Part shown: positions 41,882-52,541 of the stretch, piece by piece
How the letters are laid out: the number at the start of each line of letters is the position of its first letter
Numbering within the stretch: position 1 is the stretch's first letter
Source: Selaginella tamariscina
Taxonomy: Eukaryota > Streptophyta > Lycopodiopsida > Selaginellales > Selaginellaceae
Assembly: GCA_003024785.1 (NCBI GenBank)
Contig: PUQB01000346.1
Coordinates: forward strand, 45,927 to 109,926
DNA length: 64,000 nt
Direction: 5' to 3'
The notes under the pieces: model-generated
Told to the model about the DNA's origin: nothing
Databases searched by the model: none
Seen by the model: the letters and a program-made list of their open reading frames with translations, nothing else
Made by a program: the position numbers and the translations under genes

Positions 41882-42876
41882 TCACAATACATGAACACAG
41901 TCGCTAGTGTCATATCTCTTTCCAACGTAATCCCTCAACAACTTCCACTTGTGGGGCTGTGGCTCAGCTCTTATATCAGTGCTCAAAACAAATGCCTTGA
42001 GCTTCCCAGGAGCAGTAACGTATTCCACAAGCTTATCAACACGAGGTAGAGGTAAGCGGGCATGTGGATCCTGAACACCTGCTTTAAACTCTTCACCAAC
42101 AAGGCGATCCTGTTCCTCAATAAACTTGCTATGCCCATCAAACAAACGCACTGGTACAAACACCAAAAAGTCGTGATAGTCCACACAAGTGCTGTCCCGT
42201 GATACCCAGTTGTTCAAGATTCCATATATGTCATCTTTGCTTTTGGGAAAGGGCGTCTCCCCTTGACCTGGGAGAGGTGGTAAAAAACGATCCTTCAAGG
42301 CATCAAGAATTGCCGTCTGCGTGTCAGTAATGCTGTCAGCAAGAGCATAGCCCAACTGCTCCCTATTTGAAACACACATGCAGAGATCATGACATGCCCT
42401 GATGCATGAGTAGCAGCCACGCTTCTTCAAAACATCATGCTTCTCAGCGGGAAAGGCTTCTGCGTATGCTCTTCCCCGGATAACTACTGTGCCTACGAAG
42501 CAATAGTATCGGCCTTCGTAGATACTTGTGTAATCACCTGGTGCATCCCACATAGGAGGCTGCATCGAGCATGTCCAAATGCGCCGGAGCATATCCTTAT
42601 CTACCCGTCGCACTCCACAATTTCCAAGCCATCCTGCTGGAAAAGGCCGTGCTGCATCAAGAGGAACAATCGTCTTCTGTATAAGCTGAACCATTTCTTC
42701 CTCGGCAACAGCCAGCTTATTGAGAATCTTGCTTGACAGTCGCTCTTTCCTGGCCTTGCTCACCATCATTGGCATTGCTCGTGGCCGCCGGATACCCACC
42801 TTCTGATTCTTGCTGATTACCCCAGATCAAAAGTCCTCACCTCCTTGCGCTCGCCCTCTTCCTCGGGGACGTTCAT
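41882..42876 (-). CDS. Orphan protein, intact about 300-codon frame
   Basis: I do not recognise this family. The frame is open from 42799 to the stop at 41882; its first in-frame ATG is at 42773-42775 (MPMMVSKARKERLSSK). A short upstream exon (ATG at 42874-42876, MNVPEEEGERKE) could join by a GT-AG intron of only 38 bases, shorter than plants normally use. Features: a basic start, AARPFPAGWLGNCGVRRVD, a Tyr-rich DYTSIYEGRYYCFVGTVV, a cysteine cluster (RGCYSCIRACHDLCMCVSN) that might bind metal, and the tail KLLRDYVGKRYDTSDCVHVL. No membrane segment or signal peptide. It is near 48% GC in a roughly 30% GC setting and has no frame breaks, unlike its conserved neighbours. CCCTAA motifs lie 10-25 bases upstream of the distal ATG. 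It may be a lineage-specific gene, a captured gene or a transferred gene; none can be chosen from sequence alone. Confidence 0.6.
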
Positions 42877-43840
42877 GCCCTGTCGCCAACCCTAGCCCTA
42901 ATTATGGAATATACGCCAGATACATTTTAACTATTTAAATTAAACGGAATCTTAATTAAGCAAGGGCTTGACACGTGGAAAAGAGAAAGATTTTGGTGAA
43001 ATAGGTTATTATTTTCGTATTTCCAGACATTACGTAATATGTTATAACTGTATAGACTTGTGTGTATAAGATAGTATAATTATGTCAATTCACAACTACA
43101 TTTATTTGGGCTAAGAATTTCTGTTTGTAGGATATAAATAGAAAACCACTTTATACCCTCATTTACTTGTATTTATCAATTAATTAATTAAGATTAATTA
43201 ATATAAAAGGAGGTTAACCATTAACCAAGTGCTAATAAGTGTGTATACAACTAAATACGCATAGTCTATATGTAGTGAAGGCTTGTTGGCTTGTAAGAAA
43301 GTGGTATAATTATTTAGCTTTTAGTAAACTCTTAATATCCTAACATTATTATTGCCTTCACATAACATTATACACACGATAGTAGACGCGCGCCTAAGAA
43401 GATTAGTACACAATTCACCATCAAATTCATTTAATTTCTTAATTAAGCAGTAAGTTATACAGCTGCATATATAGGTTAGATGTATGTAGGTACACACACG
43501 AGCAAGCATGGCTCTTTTGAATTAGAAAATGACACCTATAAGTGTACGGACATGTGCACATGAAACTCCATATACAATGTATTGTACTTGCCAAATTCTA
43601 TATATCTACACTTCATTAAACATACGTATATACTACATTTATCATATATATGAGGTATCATTGATAAACATACACTGTATATGCATATTAATGAATTGAT
43701 GATCATATATTAATGTACACGTACATGGTTCTTATAACTGAGATATACCACGATAATACATAATTGTATGTCTTTACATTATTCTGTATATACATGTTGT
43801 ACTTTTCACAAGCATACACATAATTACGTGCTCGTGTGTT
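42877..43840. other. Intergenic region
   Basis: AT-rich with TATATG-type low complexity. No supported gene. The part next to the orphan gene contains its telobox-like promoter motif. Confidence 0.4.
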
Positions 43841-46100
43841 TTAGGTCCAGCAGACTGGAAAACTTAACAGCTGCAAAGAACAACTTTTCTAGGAATATTC
43901 CCTTACAAATCTCAACAATATTCTGGAATATTCGAGCAGATGCCGCATTCGGAAATCTTCTCCAGGTGGTGGGTTTGTCGGGAATTTTTTTAACAGGGGA
44001 GGTCAGTTAACTGACGGGTTCCGTACAACAGGCTGTCTGGGAATATTCCAACGACAAAGGCCATTGACCAGGAAAGTTGTTTATAGAAAGTATATTTCGG
44101 TCACACTTGTAGTACCAATCTGGAATATTCTTAATAAAAGAATTTCCAAGTAATGAAATGCTAGAAGACTATAACTAAATTATTATCATTAATGTGAAAC
44201 TTTTGATGGTATGCAATACTATAGTTTTATAAGTACATAATATATATATGTGATAATTGTATACAAGTGTTTTACTTATTTACGAAAAAATTTATATTAA
44301 TTATTTTAATTATCCTTTAGATTTTGGATTGGGGAAACTATAGGGTTTATGAAATCACTTGAAAAACTTAGAATTCCCTTGAACATTACTTAGTTAACAT
44401 TAAAATATTAATATATTTAGAAAGATGGTATATTTATTAAATATAATTTTACACATAAAAGTTTAAACATTAAATTAGAGTATTCTAATATCTTAATCTT
44501 AAAGTAAGCTGTGATTAAGGGAGATTAGTTCTCAGATTCGACAGCATATCCCAAAGTAGGTTAAGGGGGAAAACCCACTGTTCCTGGGGACGCGATGTTT
44601 TTGACCTGATAGGAGTGACGCCGAGCACATTTTGGAGCTGCTGCCTTCCGAGGCCAAAACAAAAACTGGGTCGTACCGGATGCAAGGACTCCATCTTTTC
44701 TCTGGAATTCTGGTCGGCTCTTCAGACTGTCCAACAAAGCATCGTGGTCGAGTCACCAAGCAATCTCGTCCACGTCATCACTACAGTAAACTATGTGCTA
44801 AGTATAGACCTATATGTACGTACATCCTAGTTGGAATATTTCAGAATAAGCCTCCAGTATCCCGTTCTTAGGTGTTACATTTAACCAATTAAATTAAATC
44901 TGTGCCGTTGGATTTAACCAATTAGATTAAATCTTTGCCGTTGGATTCAACCAATTAGATTAAGTCTGTGCCGTTGGATTCAACCAATTAGATTAAATCA
45001 CGCTGTGCCGTTGGATTCAACCAATTAGATTAAATCCCTGTCATTGGATTCAACCAATTAAATTAAATCACACACTTTCGTACATTACATGTCAGTAATA
45101 TATAAAATATTGATGACATTAATAAAAATAAATATCTGCTCCACATGTGTATTATATATGACCATGTGTGTGTACTTCATACTAGGAAAATGACATTTAG
45201 TGTCTCACACAAAATACACATGAAATAAGTAGTTGGAATATTCTGCAATAGGGCTAAACATGGTTAAATTCAGTGCAAATCTAACTTAAATCCGGTAATC
45301 CCATTGGTATATTCTTTGTTAAGTTGTTTGATGACATACACAAAATATATCTATCTTTGTGCATGTATTTACATCAGCGTGTGCAAAAATACGTAATACA
45401 TACATATCTATGTATAATCTATGTATGTATATGTATCTCTCTCTATATATGTGTGTGCATTACTTTATGAATACAATTTGTGTCTACGATTATGTGGTCT
45501 GACGACGAGTACCTCTATAACACACACACGCATTCATGTGCTGATGTATGTAATACATGCACACCTACACATACATAAAAAATGTTTTATACACATCTAT
45601 GCGTGTTTATATACACCCAACATACACACATACATATACATACATTCTGTGGCTTCACTATCACATGCAGACATATACATATATACATATATAGGGATGA
45701 GACGTTTCCAAGCTCCTGGGAACAATTCCAATGACGTGTCCAGCTTAAGAACTCAAGTTGTACGAAACAGAGCCATGGAGAATCTTCACAAATGTGGATA
45801 TTCCGTTAGCTGCTCGGGAATATCCCTTGTTTAAAAAAGATTTATATATTAAATAAGGTAAATGTATAATTATTAATATTGGTGAGTTGATTGTATGACT
45901 AAGTCCAAGTTTTTCAACGTGACCAAAGATACTTAGGAATACTCCTATGAATCTGTTCTTAGATAAAACTAGTGTTTCAAGCTGCTTAAATACATATTTA
46001 AGACAGCCTGAACACTGAACTAGACATGGAGGCTTGTGCCAAAAATATTCTAGAATATTCATAAGATATTTTAGAATGTTGATGGAATATACTCTAATTG
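43841..46100. pseudogene. Possible LRR receptor-like debris
   Basis: Two short stretches look like plant leucine-rich repeats: on the plus strand LENLTAAKNNFSRNIPLQI (about 43850-43910), and on the minus strand KQLETLVLSKNRFIGVFLSI (about 45930-45990). Both follow the L..L.L..N.F.G.IP pattern. The word GGAATATTC (which encodes the Gly-Asn-Ile-Pro of such repeats) recurs at several places. The fragments are on opposite strands, mixed with unrelated AT-rich sequence, and not one continuous gene. Evidence is weak and based on short matches. Confidence 0.3.
44881..45070 (+). repeat. 32-base tandem repeat carrying a GCCGTTGGATT motif
   Basis: Six imperfect copies of AACCAATTAGATTAAATC plus TGTGCCGTTGGATTC, with a period of 32-36 bases. 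The same CCGTTGGAT core occurs upstream of the PPR gene and of RPF2. It has both a CCAAT word and the CCGTTGGAT word in each unit. Non-coding. Confidence 0.92.
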
Positions 46101-46456
46101 GCAAAATTACTTCTAGGTCGGCAAATTTGCTCCTGCATGTTTACACGGCAAATTTAATGTGTCACGTTGTGGAAAGTGGGAATAGAAAATAAATATTAAT
46201 TAATATTTAAGTTTTAAGTTTTAATTAATATTTAATAAATATATATTTAAATCTTTCTTTAAACATATATTATTCTAAATTTTTTTTAATATTAAAAAAT
46301 GCTAATTAAATATTCAAAATTGTTAATATTATTAATAAATGAGATTATAGACATGCCCATTTTAGTTACAATGTGTACGTGTATTAGAACTTGCATAAAT
46401 ATTATACTATAAAACCATTAATGCTTATATATTAATAGAAGAAATCAGGTTGCATA

Positions 46457-46860
46457 TGTCACGACCCGATATATGATACAGGATACAAATATGCCTATAT
46501 GATATATCTATAGGATATACTTATAGGATATGCCTAGAGGATAAGGGTCACCATTTTAAGCTCATGACTAGATTAAGCTCATGACCAGATTAGTTTTTGG
46601 AGTTGTGAGCATAAAAGCTCCGACCTAATTGTTATACAATCAATTACTATCAAAACCAATCGTTTTACGATCATTCTTGTCTTGTTTTTTGCCTTCTACT
46701 CTTGTCTTGTTCCTAGTTCCTATCCTGGTCCAGTTCCTGTCCTAATCCTTGTTTGCTCATGAATTCTTAGTTCCTGTCTTACTCCTTGTCCTGCTCCTGA
46801 GTTAAGCTTCCTTATTCTTAGAATCCTGCTTGCTCGTTATTCTGGGATCGTGGCTTGATA
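46457..46860 (+). repeat. 5' LTR of the chromovirus fossil
   Basis: 404 bases, starting TGTCACGACC. It has a short block of GGATAT repeats near the start, then GGATAAGGGTCACC, and a CT-rich second half with repeated CTTGTTCCTAGTTCCT words. It lacks most of the repeat units present in the 3' LTR. Confidence 0.9.
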
Positions 46861-49800
46861 GTTTGATAGTAACTGCTTTCATAGCTTTCTGATTTCTAAT
46901 TACTTTTTTTTTTCTTTTTTTCTTTTTTTCCCCTTGATTCTTCTCCTTCGTTTTCCTCCTTTTTTCTTTCATAAATCATGGCCGATTTTGAGCAATTTCA
47001 ATGCGAGCACTAAATGTTACTTCATAAGCTGGCCACTTTACACCAAGTGGTCACAGATCTGCAAGGTTCCACCAACGCGGCGCATGTAGCTGTTGATGCA
47101 TCCTCCAAGGCTGTTGGCGCAGGCTCTCTCAAGCATCCATGGTTTCCTCTCCATCGAACACTTCTTCGAAGCCGAAGATCAGTATGCTGGAAAAGTTCAG
47201 TGGTAATCGTGCTGATTTCCAAGAGTTCCTGAATCAGATAAGGCTTTTGATCCGCATGCAACTACACCGATACTCAACTGATGCCCAAAAGGTTGGCCTT
47301 TTGGCATCCTTACTAGTTGGATCTCCACGGGCTTGGGTTGCCCCTTTGCTGGAGCGTGACGACCCATTGATGGAGGACTTTGAAGGATTTGTGGATGTCT
47401 TTGAAGCTTGCTTTAGAGATCCCGACAAGTACCATTCCGCATGCACAAAGTTACGCAAGCTCACACAAGGATCCCGACCAGCTTCTGTTTATGCATCCGA
47501 ATTTCAGCAACTTTACACGAACATTCCATGGAACGAGACTGCATTGATCGAACATTTCCGTTTTGGGTTAAGGGATGACATGAAGGACCTTCTCATTACG
47601 TTATCGGATGCCTAAACATTAGTGGAGATCATGCAACAGGCCATTCGTTGCAACAACCGTTTGTTTGAGCATCGTTAGGAAAATCCCGTTAGCAGTTTTT
47701 GCAAGCCAATCCTGCAGCTGTGGTACATGTTCCTGCGACACCTTCTGAAGTAGTTCTTATGGAGGTTGAGAATTACAAGCGTGGCTCACTTTTCACTGCT
47801 AAGAAGCAACGTCGCCGCAGTGAGAACCTGTGCTTGTATTGTAATGAAGCAGGACACAAGGTGGCGGAATGTCCTATTAAAGTCAGGAAATTCAAGACGC
47901 GTGAAGTTGAAGCTGAAGTTCAGTCGGAAAACTTCAATGTCCACTTCATCTAGGAGCCGCGAAGTTGGACGTAGGTGCAGGCTCCATTAGTGCTACTCAT
48001 ACCATTCCATCACTCAAGTTTCATGTACACATTCATCTCAATAATCGAGAGCTCAAGGAGTTTGCCCTGTTAGACACTGGTACAAATGCATGCTTAATGG
48101 ATGACACTTTTGCAATTCAACATGGCATTTCGGTGGTGAAGTTGAAATGTGCAGTTCCTGTAAAGGTGGCCGATGGTCATCTGATTGCTTTTGGCGTAGT
48201 TACCCAATGCTACACCTTCTCTTGTAGTCATGGCGCATTCAACTATTCGATTTCCTTCAACTTGATCAAGACTCGATCGACTTCTCATTTTGGATATGCC
48301 ATGGTTTGTGGTTGCAAATCCTCAGATCGATTGGAGGTTTAGGACGCTCACGTTTTCCTCTTCGGCATCCAGGATCAATCTGTACCTTCCTGTGTGTAAG
48401 ATACATCCTTAGTATCTGAGGCAGTACAAGCTACATGATTGACTGTGCCTGTTCCTATATCAGTGTTGAAGACTCCTCCTCAATAGGATTCACCTCATGT
48501 CAGTTCCTTAGCACATCCGCAGGCTCTCTTCACTCATGTAAATTCGTGAATTCCTATACAGGGTTCTTCCAATCCTGTATCAGTGTCGAAGGTTCCTCTC
48601 AACAGGATCCACCTGTTGGTTCATTAGCACACTCGCAGGCTCTCTCACTTGCACTTCTCCACGGACTTCTGTATATGATTCTTCTAATCTGTACACTTGT
48701 CAACATCTACACAGGTTTTCCCCAATCTTGCCTCTTTTCATTACTCTGCTTATGTTTCAACCCCTAAGATCCTTCCTCTTTTTCAGTCATAGCTCCCTCC
48801 TTCTCCTCTCTGAGTTCTTACCACTACTATGCATGAACTTGCCACTAATCCTGCTCCTTTTCATCTTTTTGCTTTCTAAGTAACCCCTACGTCCTCTTCT
48901 ACCTTTCCTGTATCTGACTCTTCTGTTTTTAAATCTCCTCTCTTCTCTTTTCCTGCTCCTTCTTCTTCTCCTACTTCTTCCTTACCATCTAAGTATCACT
49001 CATTTCAGGACGTTTTTGACAAGCATAAGGCTGTAGTTCTTCCTATTCACAGGTCCTACGACTATCCTATTGATCTTGTAGAAGGGAAGACTCCATTGTT
49101 CGGACCAATTTATGCACTGTCACTTACAAATTGGAGGCTCTTCACTAGTACATTAAGGACAACTTGGCATCCGACTTCATTCGTCACTCAAAGTCCCCTG
49201 CAGGAGCACCTATCTTATTTGTCAAGAAGAAAGATGAGTTTGCGCTTAGTTGTGGACTATAGAGGTTTGAATCAAGTCACCATCCGAAATCGGTACCCAT
49301 TGCTATTGATTCTAAACTTCTTGATCGGTTATGAGGAGCAAAGGTGTTTACAAAGATCAACTTACGAGAGGCTTACAATCTTGTACAAATTCATTCAGTG
49401 ATGAGTGAAAGACTACCTTTCATACAAGGTATAGACATTTTAAGTACACAATGATGCATTTCGGACTTACTAATGCCCCAGCCATGTTCCAACACATGGT
49501 AAACAACATCTTTCGTGACTTCTTAGACCAGTTTATAGTGATTTACCTCGATGACATTTTGATTTTCTCCAAACCAAGCGGCACATGACAAGCATGTAAG
49601 GCTAGTTCTATAGAGGCTTCGCGAGCATGGCATGTATGCAAAGTTGGAGAAGTGTTTTTTCGACAAGGATACTGTGGAATTCTTGGGCTACATTGTCTCT
49701 CTTGCTAGCATTTCCATGGACATGCATAAGGTGAAGATTATTGTGGAGTGGGAGAGGCCCAAGTCTGTACGAGACGTACAATGTTTCCTTGGTTTTGCAA

Positions 49801-51903
49801 ACTTCTACAAGTGTTTCATACATGACTTCTCCAAGCGCGTACTTCCACTCACGGAACTCACCAAGTGCACAGGAGATTTCTCTTGATCCGACAAGGCGGA
49901 ACATGCATTCAAGGCACTCAAGGACGTCTTCATGATAGCTCCAATTTTAGCACATCTTAATCCTTCTCGTCCCTTCTTCGTTGAAGCAGATGCCTTGGAT
50001 TTTGCAGTAGGTTTTATTCTATCACAAGTTGGAGAAGATAAGTTACTCCATCCTGTAGCTTTTCACTTTCGTAAGTTCCTTTTGGCAAAGATCAATTACG
50101 AGATTCATGACAAGCCATTGTGGATTCGTTCGAGGAGTGGCGGCACTTTTTGGAAGGTGTTGCGCCTCCTATACAAATTCTTATGAATCACAAGAACCTG
50201 GAGTTTTTTCAAACGGCTTGAGTTTTTAGTCGGCAATAGGCTAGGTGGGTGGAATTCCTGTTACATTTTGATTTTGTCATCGTCTACAGGCCGGTTTTGG
50301 AATGGCAAAGCGGACGCATTGTCTAGGCGCTCCTACCTTGCATCAACCCCTGGCGATCCTGCATATGACTGTCAAAAGCAAGTATTGTTGGGTCATGATC
50401 GTTTTCGGCTTGCGGCACTACAGGTTCATTAGGCTCTAGCAAATTCAACACTTTTACAAAACATCCATTTATAGTTGGCTACAGACAACTTGGCAAAGAA
50501 TGTGTTCTCGCACATTAGTCCTGACATTGCAAGTTCCTCTTCCTTCAGTTCCCATTCAGATTACAAGTTATTTGCCATACATGATGGACTCTTGTACCGG
50601 GAAGGTCTCTTATACGTTCATGTTGGTGTTTGTAGGACTTGTGTGGTACATGATTGTCATGATACCCCGGCTACAGGACATTTTGGTGTGGCCAAGACAG
50701 TTGAGTTGGTGACTCGTAACTATTGGTGACCTGGGTTGCGAGGTTCTGTGGAAAGGTTTGTACGGAGTTGTGACACTTGCAACAGGTTGAAGATGCCTCG
50801 TCACGCGCCCTCTGGTCTTCTTCGTCCTCTTCCTGTTCCTTATGCTCTTTGGAGATCCATTTTTATGGATTTCCTCACAGATCTTTCTCCTTTCATGAAT
50901 TCGATGCAGTTCTTGTGGTGGTTGACCGTTTCACCAAACATGTTCATTTTCTACCATGCAACAACTGCTGAATTGATGATCCGTGAAGTGTTCTGACATC
51001 ATGGTCTTCTTGAAAGCACTGTTTCTGATCGAGGCCCACAATTCATGTCCAAATTTTGGCGAGAGCTTCTCCGAAGTCTACAAGTCAAAGTGGATCTTTC
51101 TTTTAAATATCATCCACAAACTGATGGGCAGTCCGAACACACGATTCAGACCTTGGAGTAATATCTTCGCTACTTCATTAGTTACCAACAAGACAACTGG
51201 TTGGACCTTTTTCCAATGGCGGAGTTTGCCTACAACAACTCCGTTCATGCATCTACAGACTAGACACCTTTCTTCGCTCTCACAGGCTACCATCCATGTT
51301 TTGACTTTGCTATTCTTGCTTCTCCTTCTTCCGCTCATGTAGTACATGATCGTCTTCAGTATTTAAGATGATCTCCGGGTTTATCTTTAGCAAACACAGG
51401 AATGGTACAAGCGTCATGCTGATGCTCATCGTCAGCCGGCACCTACATACAAGATTGGTGATCTTGTGTGGCTTCTTCATCGGCATATTCGCACCAACAT
51501 GCCTTCTTCTAAGTTGGATTTTCAACGATTAAGCCCTTACAGAATTGCGGCTGAGGTTAATCCTGTAACTTTCCGACTCGAGTTACCATCTACGGTGAAA
51601 CTTCATCCTGTGTTTCACATCTCCTTGTTGGAGTCGTATCATCTCTTCCTGGTGTTTCTTCTCCTCCCCCTATGTGGTCATTGACGATGAACCTGAGTAT
51701 GAAGTTGCAGCCATCCTTGATTCTCGTCTTCATCACCGCCAACTTCAATACTTGGTGGATTAAAAAGGTTATTTGCCTACCGATCGCACTTGGGAACCTG
51801 CATCCAACTTACTCCATGCTTCTTCCAAGTTGCTGCCTTCCATCGGCGTTATCCTGTTAAACCAGGTCCCAAGACTCGTGAACTCGTCTTAGGGAGAAGG
51901 TGT

Positions 51904-52408
51904 TGTCACGACCCGATACATGATACAGGATACAGGATACGGGATATAGGATATGCCTATAGGATATGCCTACAGGATATTCCTACAGGATATACCTACA
52001 GGATATACCTACAGGATATTCCTATAGGATATGCCTACAGGATATGCTATAGGATATGCCTAGAGGATAAGGGTCACCATTTTTAGCTCATGACTAGATT
52101 AGGCTCATGACCAGATTAGCTCTTGGAGTTGTGAGCATAAAAACTTCGACCTAATTATTGTACAATCATTACTATCAACACCGGTCATTCTACGATCATT
52201 CTTGTCTTGATTTGTCTTGCTTCTTGCCTTTTACTCTTGTCTTGTTCCTAGTTCCTATCCTGTTCTAGTTCCTGTCTTGCTCCTTGTTTTACTCCTTATT
52301 TGCTCATGAGTTCCTAGTTCCTGTCTTGTTCCTTGTCTTGCTCCTGAGTCAAGCTTCCTTGTTCACGGAATCCTGCTCACTTCCTTGTTCTTGGACCGTG
52401 GCTTGACA
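51904..52408 (+). repeat. 3' LTR of the chromovirus fossil
   Basis: 505 bases, about 100 longer than the 5' LTR. The excess lies in 51920-52065, where about nine units of the AGGATATGCCTAC/T type stand in tandem. After this block it aligns closely with the 5' LTR and ends TTGACA before the target duplication. Confidence 0.9.
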
Positions 52409-52413
52409 GCATA

Positions 52414-52541
52414 AATAATGTAATAAACAAAATATATAATCACTAACATCTATTGTAGCCCACAATTCGCTACATATTTCTCTTCTTCTTCAACATCAAT
52501 GTGATTTGTGGACCTCTAGCTTGAGCTACACCAGAAAGCGG
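52414..52541. other. Short spacer
   Basis: Non-coding spacer between the chromovirus 3' target duplication and the 3' end of the minus-strand gene remnant. Confidence 0.3.

Larger units (their letters stand above)
46457..52408 (+). mobile_element. Ty3/gypsy chromovirus fossil with both LTRs
   Basis: The 5' LTR is 46457-46860 and the 3' LTR is 51904-52408; both begin TGTCACGACCCGAT, and the 3' copy ends TTGACA. GCATA flanks the element (46452-46456 and 52409-52413), a 5-base target duplication. Parts in order: gag (about 47140-47615), a CCHC zinc knuckle (CLYCNEAGHKVAEC, about 47835), a protease motif (LLDTGTNA, about 48070), reverse transcriptase (about 49020-49600), RNase H (about 49930-50200), integrase (about 50580-51350) and a chromodomain near 51690-51850. 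A purine tract (GGGAGAAGG) precedes the 3' LTR. The internal part is broken in roughly ten or more places, so it is a fossil. The LTRs differ visibly, partly through a variable number of about 14-base GGATATGCCTAC units, so it is not recent. Confidence 0.92.

Noticed and set aside
41882-42799. Start of the orphan protein at 42799
   Set aside because: That codon is GTG, not ATG. The real start is more likely 42775, or 42876 with a short intron.
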